DNA from: Bacillota bacterium
GTDB taxonomy: Bacteria > Bacillota > Clostridia > Lachnospirales > Lachnospiraceae
DNA: 64,000 bases
Assembly: GCA_023408815.1 (NCBI GenBank)
Contig: JAEYJO010000038.1
Coordinates: 40,653 to 104,652 of the forward strand
Direction: 5' to 3'
Under the pieces are notes generated by a model, which was not told the origin of the DNA, ran no database searches, and saw only the letters and a program-made list of their open reading frames with translations. Positions 42,171 to 51,082 of the stretch are shown one piece after another. The first letter of the stretch is position 1; every line of letters begins with the position of its first letter. The position numbers and the translations under genes were made by a program.

Positions 42171-42470
42171 AGTTTTTCCGGTACAGCAACCGGGATGACA
42201 GCATTGCTTTTAACGGTACATATTATCATTTTTCTGTTCGTAAAAAACAAAAAGGTCAAAACCGGTATCCTGTTGACAATGCTTCCAACAGCGCTTTTAA
42301 TGCTTTTATTTCCAGGTGTTCTTATTCCGCTTTGCATGATGTCAAGCATGAGATGCATTATGATAATGCGCCCTGCTGTTTATGTGTTGGGAATACTAAT
42401 TATTGCTTTAATTATTATTAATTTCGCATTGAATAAAAGAGGTGAAAAGCGTGATAATACGGCAAAATAG
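42135..42470 (+). CDS. DUF4418-like membrane protein, N-terminally truncated
   Basis: Open frame of 111 codons; recognisable DUF4418-type sequence starts only around 42175 (TGMTALLLTVHIIIFLFV) and continues through MLPTALLMLLFPGVLIPLC to the end, with three hydrophobic segments. The first membrane segment and the usual N-terminal Cys motif appear to be lost at the junction with the AraC remnant, and the ATG lacks a clear ribosome binding site. DUF4418 proteins are often encoded beside MacB-type permease/ATPase pairs, as here. It may be a dead gene or expressed as a shortened form. Confidence 0.5.
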   Translation: MITSCAVKIIKQSFSGTATGMTALLLTVHIIIFLFVKNKKVKTGILLTMLPTALLMLLFPGVLIPLCMMSSMRCIMIMRPAVYVLGILIIALIIINFALNKRGEKRDNTAK

Positions 42471-43659
42471 TTTAGCTGTCAGAAACTTCGTGAGAAGACC
42501 ATTCAGAACATTTGCGCTGGTTATATTATCAATGCTGCTTTGCTTTTCTATTTTGGGAGGATTTTTGCTTGTAGCAGGATTACGGAGTGGGTTGAATTCG
42601 CTTGAGTCAAGGCTGGGAGCTGATATTATGGTGGTTCCATATGAGGCAACGACAAAGACAAATTTTTCAAATATGATCCTCCAGGGTAATCCGGGATATT
42701 TCTACATGGATGACTCGGTTGTGGAAAAGCTGTCGGCAATAGAAGGTATCGGACAACTTTCAGAACAATTCTTTCTTGCTTCGGCAAGCTCGAGCTGCTG
42801 TTCCTATAAAGTACAGATTATCGGATTTGACCCGGCGACAGATTTCACGATTTTGCCATGGGTACAGCTGTCATATAAGAATGAGCTGGAAGACATGGAA
42901 ATATTTGTTGGGAACAGCTTGAACGCCTTTGCGGGCGACGAATTAATGTTTTATGGAACAATAGTCCGTGTTGCCGACAGGCTTGACAGGACCGGTACAT
43001 ATCTGGATACGGCAGTATATGCAAATGAAAACACTATAAAAAAGATGATTGCCTCTGCAAAAGAGAGTAAGACATATGATTTTGGAAATATAGATCCGGA
43101 AAAAATTGTATCGTGTGTGTTGATAAATGTCGCAGACGGACATTCCGCAGAGGAAGTTGCGAATGATATAAATCTTCATGTCAGAGGAGTAGAGGCAGTA
43201 CAGACACAAAATATGATTTCGGATGTTTCGGGTAAATTAGTGGGGGTGTCTGATATTGCAGGTGCTCTGGTAGCTGTAATTTGGATTTTAGTGTTGGCTA
43301 TCTTGGTTCTTTCCTTTGCGATGATATCCAATGAAAGAAAAAAAGAGTTTGCTATCCTTCGAATGATAGGAGCATCGAGAAAAAAGCTTGCGCTGGTATT
43401 GCTTGAAGAAAATTTTTTGATTGGTGCTTTGGGAAGTATACTTGGTGCTGCTTTTGCAGTTTTAATGACCGTATTATTCAGTAATTTTATTGAAAGCGCG
43501 TTAAATCTTCCGTTTCTCCTTCCGAGCATAGGAAAATTAATCATAATTATCTTCTGCGCAATGATATCTTCGGTGCTGGCAAGCTCGTTGACTGCTGCAA
43601 TGTGTGCGCACAGAATCAGCAGAATTAATGCGGCACTGATTTTAAGAGGAGATAATTAA
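42451..43659 (+). CDS. ABC transporter permease, MacB/FtsX type
   Basis: 402-residue permease. GTG 42451 is preceded by AAAGAGGTG at good distance; GTG 42442 is an alternative. It has an N-terminal helix (about residues 20-45), an extracytoplasmic domain (about 50-270) and three C-terminal helices with NERKKEFAILRMIGASRKKL. It overlaps the truncated DUF4418 frame by 20 bp and is followed at once by its ATPase. It is the first transport module of the accessory block and may be accessory to the iron system downstream or an independent exporter. Confidence 0.85.
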   Translation: MIIRQNSLAVRNFVRRPFRTFALVILSMLLCFSILGGFLLVAGLRSGLNSLESRLGADIMVVPYEATTKTNFSNMILQGNPGYFYMDDSVVEKLSAIEGIGQLSEQFFLASASSSCCSYKVQIIGFDPATDFTILPWVQLSYKNELEDMEIFVGNSLNAFAGDELMFYGTIVRVADRLDRTGTYLDTAVYANENTIKKMIASAKESKTYDFGNIDPEKIVSCVLINVADGHSAEEVANDINLHVRGVEAVQTQNMISDVSGKLVGVSDIAGALVAVIWILVLAILVLSFAMISNERKKEFAILRMIGASRKKLALVLLEENFLIGALGSILGAAFAVLMTVLFSNFIESALNLPFLLPSIGKLIIIIFCAMISSVLASSLTAAMCAHRISRINAALILRGDN

Positions 43660-44343
43660 ATGAATTTACGGGCACAAAATGTCAGCAAGCAATTTATCAG
43701 AAAAAGAAATGACAGTAATGTTTTTTATGCGGTGGAAGATGTCAGTATTGAATTGCCGGAGGGAGCAGTTACGGTTCTTTACGGAGCGTCAGGAAGCGGA
43801 AAAAGCACACTTTTAACGATTCTGGCGGGTATATTGAATCCTACAAGCGGGCAGGTGTTTTTTGGAGAGGAAGCTATTTATGGGATGGAGGACGAGCAGC
43901 TGTCGTTCTTTCGCAATGAGCATATAGGAATGGTGCCGCAGGGGCAGACGGCAATACAATCATTAACGGTATTGGAAAATATCCTGTTGCCCTTTGACTT
44001 ATATGGAACAAAAAAGAATAAGCAGGCGGCTGAACGTGCGCTGGAATTGCTTAATAAGATTGGGATAGAAGAACTAAAGGATATTATGCCTTCAGAGCTT
44101 TCGGGAGGCGAATTGAGGAGGATGGCTATTGCCAGAGCTTTGATAAAGAATCCGGATGTAATATTGGCGGATGAACCGACCGCGGATCTGGATGAAGAGA
44201 ATACGGAAGAAGTACTGAAACTTCTCAGAACAATAGCAAATCAAGGCAAGGCAGTTTTTGTTGTTACCCATGATAACGAGGTTAGGCGTTATGCTGATAC
44301 CGTGTATTATTTGAATCAAGGGAGATTGACGAAGGGAGAGTGA
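43660..44343 (+). CDS. ABC transporter ATP-binding protein
   Basis: 227-residue MacB/LolD-type ATPase. It shows Walker A GASGSGKSTLLTILAGIL, GMVPQGQTAIQSL, signature LSGGELRRMAIARAL, Walker B VILADEPTADLDEEN and VVTHDNEVRR. The ATG directly follows the permease stop codon and the FTR1 gene starts 7 bp after this gene, so transcription with the iron genes is likely. It energises the permease at 42451-43659. Confidence 0.9.
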   Translation: MNLRAQNVSKQFIRKRNDSNVFYAVEDVSIELPEGAVTVLYGASGSGKSTLLTILAGILNPTSGQVFFGEEAIYGMEDEQLSFFRNEHIGMVPQGQTAIQSLTVLENILLPFDLYGTKKNKQAAERALELLNKIGIEELKDIMPSELSGGELRRMAIARALIKNPDVILADEPTADLDEENTEEVLKLLRTIANQGKAVFVVTHDNEVRRYADTVYYLNQGRLTKGE

Positions 44344-44350
44344 GACAGCA

Positions 44351-45832
44351 ATGAAGAATAAGAAAAAAGTTACGCATATAAGAAAAATAGCAATGATAAT
44401 TATGCTGTTATCATTGGTTTTTGGTTCCGCCAATGTAGTTTATGCCGGGGAATCTTATTATGCAACATGGGATGAGTACAAAGAGTCGGGACAGCCGTCA
44501 GCAACATGGAATGATGTGGCGGATGCAATGGATGTGGTATTTGAACATGCAAAAGATTTATATGCCTCCGGCGATGCGACTGAGGCGTACAATTCTGTTA
44601 ATGATGGTTACTATGGATATTATGAGACAACCGGATTTGAGAGAATCGCAATGGGTTACATATCCGGATCGAGAAAGACGGAAGTAGAACTGCAATTTTC
44701 GGCATGCAAGGCAGTCGCAAAAAATGGCGGAAGTGCGGATGATTTTAATGAAGAAGTTGAAACGTTAAAATCCATGATTCGTACCGATGCAAATATACTG
44801 GATGGTACTCCGGATGAAAATGAAAGTAATGAAGGCGATACAGATAATGCTTCGTCAGAAACAAAGACTGCTGCGGTAGCTGCATTTACCGCCTGCTTTT
44901 CCATCATGATACGTGAAGGGCTGGAAGCAATACTGATTGTAGGAGCAATTATTGCTTACCTTACAAAAGCTACACAAAATGATGAAATTTCGAGAAAGAA
45001 AAAAGTTATGCCGGTATATATCGGATCGGTGATTGGTATTATTGCAAGCTTTGTTATGGCGTGGTTATTAAATGTAATTAAACTTGCGAACACTGCGTCG
45101 CAGGAAATAATTGAAGGTGTTACCGCATTGCTTGCAGTGGCAGTTCTTTATTATGTGAGTAATTGGATGTTATCCAAGTCGGAAACAGATGCATGGACCA
45201 CCTATATTAAGAAAAAGACAGAAAAATCTTCAGAAAAAGGAAGCATGTTTGCGCTGGCATTCACCGCATTTTTAGCTGTATTCCGTGAGGGTGCCGAAGT
45301 TGTTTTGTTCTTCCAGCCTATGCTTTTAGGAAATAATATAGACATGGTATGGGCCGGCTTTGTTATGGGCTGTGTTTGCCTTGTGTTTATTTATCTGGCA
45401 ATTCGCCTGCTCAGTATTCGAATTCCGATTAAGCCATTTTTTACAGCTACAAGTATTCTAATGTTTTTAATGTCTATTTCGTTTTTGGGAGCCGGCATAA
45501 AGGAATTAATTGAAGGGGATGTGATTACCATGTATTCTCCCTCATGGCTGGCATGGATTCCGACCAATGATTTGTTAGATGTACTTGGAATCTATCCTAT
45601 TTTACAGACATTGATTCCACAGCTGCTGCTTCTGATTGTAACAATTGTAATATTTGTCATACAGACAAAGAAGAATCGTCGTATTCACATGGAAGCGGAA
45701 AAGAAAAGAGAGGAAGAACGAATGATTCAGGAAGCAGAAAAGAAGAAAGAACAGGAAGATAATTTGAAAAAGCTGATTCGTATAATTGTGGACGAAGCTC
45801 TGGAAGAAAAAATTAACAATGTTAATTCCTGA
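44351..45832 (+). CDS. FTR1-family iron permease
   Basis: 493-residue protein with a signal peptide (about residues 1-32, ending VVYA), a helical extracytoplasmic domain (about 33-170) and seven membrane helices. The two hallmark REXXE motifs are in MIREGLEAILIVGAI and AVFREGAEVVLFFQ; their Glu/Arg residues bind iron in FTR1/EfeU permeases. The C-terminal tail is highly charged and helical. FTR1 permeases take up ferric iron after oxidation or handling by a partner; here the partner is the P19-like lipoprotein encoded next. A 12-bp hairpin overlaps its stop codon. Confidence 0.9.
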   Translation: MKNKKKVTHIRKIAMIIMLLSLVFGSANVVYAGESYYATWDEYKESGQPSATWNDVADAMDVVFEHAKDLYASGDATEAYNSVNDGYYGYYETTGFERIAMGYISGSRKTEVELQFSACKAVAKNGGSADDFNEEVETLKSMIRTDANILDGTPDENESNEGDTDNASSETKTAAVAAFTACFSIMIREGLEAILIVGAIIAYLTKATQNDEISRKKKVMPVYIGSVIGIIASFVMAWLLNVIKLANTASQEIIEGVTALLAVAVLYYVSNWMLSKSETDAWTTYIKKKTEKSSEKGSMFALAFTAFLAVFREGAEVVLFFQPMLLGNNIDMVWAGFVMGCVCLVFIYLAIRLLSIRIPIKPFFTATSILMFLMSISFLGAGIKELIEGDVITMYSPSWLAWIPTNDLLDVLGIYPILQTLIPQLLLLIVTIVIFVIQTKKNRRIHMEAEKKREEERMIQEAEKKKEQEDNLKKLIRIIVDEALEEKINNVNS

Positions 45833-45855
45833 AATTAACATAGTGTTAGTTTCAG
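45829..45855 (+). repeat. Intercistronic hairpin upstream of the P19 gene
   Basis: CTGAAATTAACA / TGTTAGTTTCAG, 12-bp stem with one G-U pair and a TAG loop, overlapping the FTR1 stop codon and followed by A-rich sequence. Without a U-tract it is more likely an mRNA processing or stability element than a terminator. Confidence 0.5.
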
Positions 45856-45888
45856 AATTAAATAAAAAAAATTCATAAGGAGGACATT

Positions 45889-46575
45889 ATGAAGAAAAAA
45901 ATATTATCTACTATTTTGGCATCAGCCATGATAGCATCTATGGCACTTACCGGATGCGGTGCGACAGAGACACCGGTTGCCGAAGAAAGTACAAGTGCAG
46001 AAAGCACAAGTGAAGAAAGTGCTGAAGAAAGTACAAGTGTAGAAAGTGTCGAAGCAAATATTCAAACAGATGCAGCAGCGGCAGCACCTGGAGAAGCAGC
46101 AGGCTTTACAGAGTATCCTATATTTGAGGATGAAGAAGTTGGATTTATCAACTTGTCTGCAGTCTATTTTCAACCTGTTCCCATGTCAAACGGAAACGGA
46201 AATATTGAGGATTTTAATATCCATTTAGAGGCGGATATTTCTGCACTGCAAAACAATTTAGGATTTGGTGTTGGTGACTGGGTTCCTTACCTTACCGTTG
46301 ATTACAAGGTTATCGGATCTGACGAAACAGTTGCCGCAGAAGGAACTTTTATGGAGATGAGTGCGTCGGATGGACCTCATTACGGTGCAAACATTGCATT
46401 GCCGAATGCAGATACCTATTCATTAGAATTCACTATTCATAGCCCGGAAGAAAATGGTTATTTGTTACATACAGATGCTGAGACCGGCCCTGGCGGATCT
46501 TTTGATGATTACTTTGCAGAGGGAAATCTGACCTATACCTTTGAAGGATGGGATTACGTTCCTCAGGAGTGGTAA
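45889..46575 (+). CDS. P19/Tp34-family iron-binding lipoprotein
   Basis: 228-residue lipoprotein with signal peptide and lipobox LTGC (Cys23), then a Ser/Glu-rich linker (about residues 30-60). The P19/Tp34 domain follows: VGFINLSAVYFQPVPMS, NIHLEADISAL, MEMSASDGPHYGANI and LHTDAETGPGGS. The His/Glu/Met/His residues that bind copper and iron in Campylobacter P19 are present in these motifs. P19 hands iron to the FTR1 permease. Preceded by AAGGAGG. The gene is bracketed by two stable hairpins, which may give it a distinct mRNA level. Confidence 0.9.
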   Translation: MKKKILSTILASAMIASMALTGCGATETPVAEESTSAESTSEESAEESTSVESVEANIQTDAAAAAPGEAAGFTEYPIFEDEEVGFINLSAVYFQPVPMSNGNGNIEDFNIHLEADISALQNNLGFGVGDWVPYLTVDYKVIGSDETVAAEGTFMEMSASDGPHYGANIALPNADTYSLEFTIHSPEENGYLLHTDAETGPGGSFDDYFAEGNLTYTFEGWDYVPQEW

Positions 46576-46601
46576 TCTGAAGCTTAAATAAAGCAGTACA
46601 G

Positions 46602-46632
46602 TACGTTGCACCGAAAGTTTTGGTGCAACGTA
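46602..46632 (+). repeat. Intercistronic hairpin downstream of the P19 gene
   Basis: Perfect 11-bp inverted repeat TACGTTGCACC / GGTGCAACGTA with a 9-nt loop, between the P19 stop and the DUF2318 gene. No U-tract; possible partial terminator or 3'-end stabiliser. Confidence 0.55.
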
Positions 46633-46658
46633 TTTGCTGTGTTATAAGGAGAAAAAAA

Positions 46659-47906
46659 GTGCTTAAATATTTGGTACAATCAACGGAACAGCTTATTACA
46701 ATCATGATTATGTTAGGAATGGCGCTTGCATATGCAAGGATTGCATTTACAGAAAAAGGAATTAAAATCATTCGGTACGGTATAATTGCTGGCCTGATCA
46801 TGTCTGTCGTCATAACATATTTCAAAACTATGACGGATAAAGTGGACACCGGAATGTGGAATCTGCGAATTTATACAGTGTCGCTTATTGCATTGGTATT
46901 ATTTTTTATATTTACCTATATATCAAAAAAACTTAAGAAAACAGGGGATATTCTGATTCCAGTTGCATTAGCAGTTGTGGTTTGTATGCAGCTTTTGTAT
47001 TTTCTGCCATTTTTCTTTGAAATCCCATATACAATACTTTTAACGGAGGAAACGTTTTTTGTTACATCGGCAATTTATAAAATGATAGGAACTATTTTGG
47101 GATTTTTATTAGTTTTTGTTGCCGGCAGTTCTGTATATAAAAGTGTACTTGCCACATCTAAAAGAAAAGCGCTTTTGTTTATGAGTATTGTAATAACAGT
47201 AATTACAATGCAGCAGGTCGCAACAGCATTTGGCATTTTATTGGCCAAACGTATTATAAAGACAAATCATACTCTTTTTGTGATTTCAAAATATACTTCA
47301 AATTATAGCAATTGGTTTATTTACACCATAATGATTTTAGGGTGCGTAATTCCCATTATTTTACTGATCGAGAGCCGATTTGTAAACGAACCTTACACAA
47401 ACTCTGCAGAAAGAAGAAAAATCCTTGCAAAATGGAGAAGCCGTAAAAGATGGAGTATTATAACATTAGCAAGCTTTTTAATAACCATTATAACTTTGAC
47501 GGCGGTAGAAGCCTATGCAAATAAGGAAATTGAGTTGTCTCCAATTGAGGAAACCTTAATTGAGGATGAAAAAATATTGGTTTCTTTTGAACAGGTTAAT
47601 GACGGGCATTTACATAGGTTTGGTTATACCACAGAAAATGGAGTGACTATCCGATTTATTATTATACAAAAACCGAATTCATCTACTTATGGTGTTGGAT
47701 TGGACGCCTGTGAGATTTGCGGAGAAACCGGTTATTATGAAAAAAATGGACAGGTAGTATGCAATTTATGTGATGTAATTATGAATATTAATACGATTGG
47801 TTTTAAAGGCGGATGTAATCCGATGGTAATTGAATATGACATTCAAAAGGGTTATATCGTAATCGATATAGATAAATTGTTGGAATTTGAATCGGAATTT
47901 AAGTAG
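46659..47906 (+). CDS. DUF2318 membrane protein with Cys motifs
   Basis: 415-residue protein. GTG 46659 is preceded by AAGGAG at good distance; the frame is open from TTG 46620. There are about eight membrane helices (residues 5-265), one more near 285, and an extracytoplasmic DUF2318 domain with DACEICGETGYYEK, QVVCNLCDVIMN and GGCNPM. The two CxxC pairs plus a fifth Cys suggest metal or Fe-S binding. Proteins of this type stand beside FTR1 and P19 in the Campylobacter-type iron operon, in the same order. Probably handles iron or electrons at the membrane. Confidence 0.85.
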   Translation: MLKYLVQSTEQLITIMIMLGMALAYARIAFTEKGIKIIRYGIIAGLIMSVVITYFKTMTDKVDTGMWNLRIYTVSLIALVLFFIFTYISKKLKKTGDILIPVALAVVVCMQLLYFLPFFFEIPYTILLTEETFFVTSAIYKMIGTILGFLLVFVAGSSVYKSVLATSKRKALLFMSIVITVITMQQVATAFGILLAKRIIKTNHTLFVISKYTSNYSNWFIYTIMILGCVIPIILLIESRFVNEPYTNSAERRKILAKWRSRKRWSIITLASFLITIITLTAVEAYANKEIELSPIEETLIEDEKILVSFEQVNDGHLHRFGYTTENGVTIRFIIIQKPNSSTYGVGLDACEICGETGYYEKNGQVVCNLCDVIMNINTIGFKGGCNPMVIEYDIQKGYIVIDIDKLLEFESEFK

Positions 47907-47918
47907 GAGGGAAGTTAT

Positions 47919-49208
47919 ATGTTTATCAGGATGATTCGAGGTACTTTCTTAAGACAATGGAAAAAAATGATTATGATAGCATTAACGATTGCACTTGGAG
48001 CCTCTCTTGCTACCGCGATGATCAGTGTAGTACTTGACGTAGGAGATAAAGTTAATCAGGAATTAAAAACCTATGGAGCTAATATTACGGTAGTTCCAAA
48101 ACAAACTTCTGTTGTAAATGATTTATACGATGTTGAAGGTGACGAAAGTACCGGAAACTATTTGCAGGAAGATGAACTAGGTAAAATAAAAACAATCTTC
48201 TGGGCATTTAATATTGTAGATTATGCCCCTTTTATAAATGCACAGGCAACGCTGGAGGATCAGACAGAGATTACAGTTATAGGCAGCTGGTTTAATCATC
48301 ATTTGGATCTGCCGACAGGAGAGCAATTGGATGCAGGCATGAGCAGTTTAAGAAGCTGGTGGGAAATAATTGACGGACAGTGGATTGATGAACAAAGTGA
48401 AGAGAATGCCGAGGCCGCAATGATTGGAGCTTCTTTAGCGGAGAAACAGGGATTTCAAGTTGGGGATGAAATTCAGGTGATTGGAACAGAGGAAAAGCTC
48501 ATATTTAAAATTGTTGGAATATTTGAATCCGGCGGGGATGAGGATTGGCAAATTTATGTTCCTTTAAATTCTGCGCAAAAGCTTGATGGTTTAGATGGTC
48601 TTATCGATAGTATTGAAGTTAGTGCACTTACAACACCGGATAATGAGCTTGCGGTAAAAGCAGCCAAGAATCCGGAATCTTTAACCGTCAGTCAATATGA
48701 GACGTGGTATTGTACAGCATATGTCAGCTCCATCTGCTATCAAATTCAAGAAGTGATTACCGATTCCGTAGCATCTCCTGTCAGGCAGGTCGCCGATTCA
48801 GAGGGTGCGATATTAGACAAGACAAAATTATTAATGATTTTAATCACCATGTTAAGTCTTGTAGGGTCGGCACTTGGCATTAGTAATCTGGTAACGGCCA
48901 GTGTAATGGAGAGAAGCGGTGAGATTGGTCTGATGAAGGCGATAGGAGCACATAACAGATCTGTAACCGGATTGGTATTAACGGAGATTTTAATAACATC
49001 AATTATGGGAGGAATTGTGGGCTTTGTTGCTGGAATCGGATTCTCTCAGATTATTGGGCAAAGTGTTTTCAGTTCTGCAATTACAATACGAACAATGGTA
49101 ATTCCTATAGTGGCTATATTAGTTGTTATGGTAACAATAGCAGGAAGCATTCCTGCAATCCGGATGTTACTTCGATTGCAACCGGCGGAAGTATTGCATG
49201 GAAAATAA
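47919..49208 (+). CDS. ABC permease of the P19/FTR1 iron operon (first)
   Basis: 429-residue FtsX/MacB-like permease with an N-terminal helix (about residues 15-38), an extracytoplasmic domain (about 40-300) and three C-terminal helices. MERSGEIGLMKAIGAHNRSV marks the FtsX domain. GGAGGG lies upstream. It is followed, in overlap, by a second permease, giving a heterodimer with the ATPase at 50375. In Campylobacter the matching pair follows the Cj1660-like gene in the P19 operon. Confidence 0.87.
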   Translation: MFIRMIRGTFLRQWKKMIMIALTIALGASLATAMISVVLDVGDKVNQELKTYGANITVVPKQTSVVNDLYDVEGDESTGNYLQEDELGKIKTIFWAFNIVDYAPFINAQATLEDQTEITVIGSWFNHHLDLPTGEQLDAGMSSLRSWWEIIDGQWIDEQSEENAEAAMIGASLAEKQGFQVGDEIQVIGTEEKLIFKIVGIFESGGDEDWQIYVPLNSAQKLDGLDGLIDSIEVSALTTPDNELAVKAAKNPESLTVSQYETWYCTAYVSSICYQIQEVITDSVASPVRQVADSEGAILDKTKLLMILITMLSLVGSALGISNLVTASVMERSGEIGLMKAIGAHNRSVTGLVLTEILITSIMGGIVGFVAGIGFSQIIGQSVFSSAITIRTMVIPIVAILVVMVTIAGSIPAIRMLLRLQPAEVLHGK

Positions 49209-49231
49209 TGAATGTATTAATGGAGGTAGCA

Positions 49232-50371
49232 ATGATGAAGAAACGGAAAATGTTCTTTCGTATGATTACGGCGTCACTTTTACGCCGTAGATCGAGAATG
49301 ATTATAGCTCTCCTTGCGATTGCCATTGGAGCTACAATTCTATCAGGATTAGTAACAATATATTACGATGTGCCAAGGCAAATGGGGGCACAGTTTCGTA
49401 ATTATGGTGCAAACATGATTCTGACACCTGTGGAAGAAAGTTTTACTTCAGAGGATTTGGAGAAAAGTATTGCGTGTATTGCTCAGGAAGATCTGGTAGG
49501 AGCGACACCTTATCAATATAAGACAGTGCGTATACATGAGCAGCCTATTCTCGCAGCAGGAATGGATATGGAGGCTGTACAAAAGACAAGTCCTTATTGG
49601 TTGATTGAAGGTAATTGGCCTTCTGAAGAAAATCAGATATTAGTAGGAGAAAATATTGCCGGAAACTTGCAATTAAAGATAGGAGATATTGTAACAGTAG
49701 GCTATACACCGGAAGATAAAAACCAGGAAGACAGCATAATAGACTATGAGCTTGTCGGCACATTAAAAACCGGCGGATTGGAAGAACATTATGTCTATAT
49801 TTCACTGGGTGATATGGAAAATCTAACATCTGAAGGCAACAATCTGGATCTGGCGGAACTGAGCATTTTAGCAAGCACAGATGAGTTAAAGGAGTATATG
49901 GATGAAATTAATGAATCTGTACCGGAAATAGATGCGAAACTGGTTAAGAAGGTAACGGCCTCGGAAACAACGGTTTTAACAAAACTACAGGCATTGGTCT
50001 GGCTGGTTACCGTAATAGTATTGGCTTTAACTATGATTTGTGTGGCCACAACCATGACGGCAGTGGTATCAGAAAGACGTACGGAAATAGGCCTTAGAAA
50101 GGCGATAGGAGCTTCAGATACAAGCATTATTAAAGAATTTATGGGAGAGGGAATGTTGCTGGGAGGCATTGGCGGCATTTTGGGATCTGCCATCGGATTT
50201 GCATTTGCGCAGGTCGTCAGTGTGAATGTATTTAGTAATTATATATCATTTAGGCCGATTCTTGTACCTATAACAATTATAGCATCTATTGCCGTCACAG
50301 GTATTGCCTGTTTATTTCCAATAAAGAGTGCAACCAGAGTAGAGCCTGCGTTAGTATTAAAAGGAGAATAA
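49232..50371 (+). CDS. ABC permease of the P19/FTR1 iron operon (second)
   Basis: 379-residue FtsX/MacB-like permease. GGAGG at 49222-49226 supports ATG 49232 or 49235; an earlier ATG at 49208 overlaps the preceding stop but lacks a site. It has an N-terminal helix (about residues 20-42), an extracytoplasmic domain and three C-terminal helices; SERRTEIGLRKAIGASDTSI is the family pattern. It is a distinct paralogue of the preceding gene and the likely other half of a heterodimer. The ATPase gene starts 3 bp later. Confidence 0.87.
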   Translation: MMKKRKMFFRMITASLLRRRSRMIIALLAIAIGATILSGLVTIYYDVPRQMGAQFRNYGANMILTPVEESFTSEDLEKSIACIAQEDLVGATPYQYKTVRIHEQPILAAGMDMEAVQKTSPYWLIEGNWPSEENQILVGENIAGNLQLKIGDIVTVGYTPEDKNQEDSIIDYELVGTLKTGGLEEHYVYISLGDMENLTSEGNNLDLAELSILASTDELKEYMDEINESVPEIDAKLVKKVTASETTVLTKLQALVWLVTVIVLALTMICVATTMTAVVSERRTEIGLRKAIGASDTSIIKEFMGEGMLLGGIGGILGSAIGFAFAQVVSVNVFSNYISFRPILVPITIIASIAVTGIACLFPIKSATRVEPALVLKGE

Positions 50372-50374
50372 CGA

Positions 50375-51067
50375 ATGAGACTGTTAGAATTTAAAAATGT
50401 TTCTAAAATCTATGAGGAGCTGCATGCTCTTGACGATGTCAGCTTTTCCGTTGAAAAAGGAGAATGGCTGTCGATTATGGGACCTTCCGGATCCGGAAAA
50501 AGTACCATGATGAACATCATAGGTTGTATGGATAAACCATCTAAAGGTGAAGTACTTCTGGATGGAGTAGATATTGCCAGAGAAAATGCGAAGATATTGA
50601 CAGACATACGCAGGGATAAGATTGGACTGATATTTCAGCAATTTCATTTAATCAATTATCTCACAGCACTTGAAAATGTCATGGTGGCACAATATTATCA
50701 CAGCATACCGGATGAAAAAGAGGCACTTGAAGCATTAGAACGTGTGGGATTGGCAGAACGTGCAAAGCACCTTCCCAGCCAGCTTTCCGGCGGAGAGCAG
50801 CAGCGGGTCTGCGTTGCGCGTGCATTGATCAATCATCCGGAAATTATACTTGCAGATGAGCCGACGGGAAATCTCGATGACGCAAATGAAGAAACAGTGG
50901 TAGAATTATTCCGCAAGCTGCATGAAGAAGGAACCACCTTAATCGTTGTAACGCATGACCCTGAAGTGGGTGAGGTGGCACAGCGCAGGATTATTCTTAG
51001 AAATGGAAAAATTGCAAAAGAAGTTGTTAATAAAGAATTTACAGGAAAGATACGTTTTCAATTGTAA
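50375..51067 (+). CDS. ABC ATP-binding protein of the P19/FTR1 iron operon
   Basis: 230-residue ATPase of the MacB/LolD class. It shows Walker A GPSGSGKSTMMNIIGCMD, LIFQQFHLINYL, signature LSGGEQQRVCVARAL, Walker B ILADEPTGNLDD and VVTHDPEVGE. It energises the two permeases just upstream. Start preceded by AGGAG. This completes the FTR1-P19-DUF2318-permease-permease-ATPase order known from Campylobacter; there thioredoxin-like genes follow, while here an FMN-binding lipoprotein does. Confidence 0.92.
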   Translation: MRLLEFKNVSKIYEELHALDDVSFSVEKGEWLSIMGPSGSGKSTMMNIIGCMDKPSKGEVLLDGVDIARENAKILTDIRRDKIGLIFQQFHLINYLTALENVMVAQYYHSIPDEKEALEALERVGLAERAKHLPSQLSGGEQQRVCVARALINHPEIILADEPTGNLDDANEETVVELFRKLHEEGTTLIVVTHDPEVGEVAQRRIILRNGKIAKEVVNKEFTGKIRFQL

Positions 51068-51082
51068 AGGATGTGAATAATT

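Noticed and set aside
42135..42174. Genuine N-terminus of the DUF4418 protein
   Set aside because: These bases are better explained as the AraC remnant on the minus strand, and no ribosome binding site precedes the ATG.
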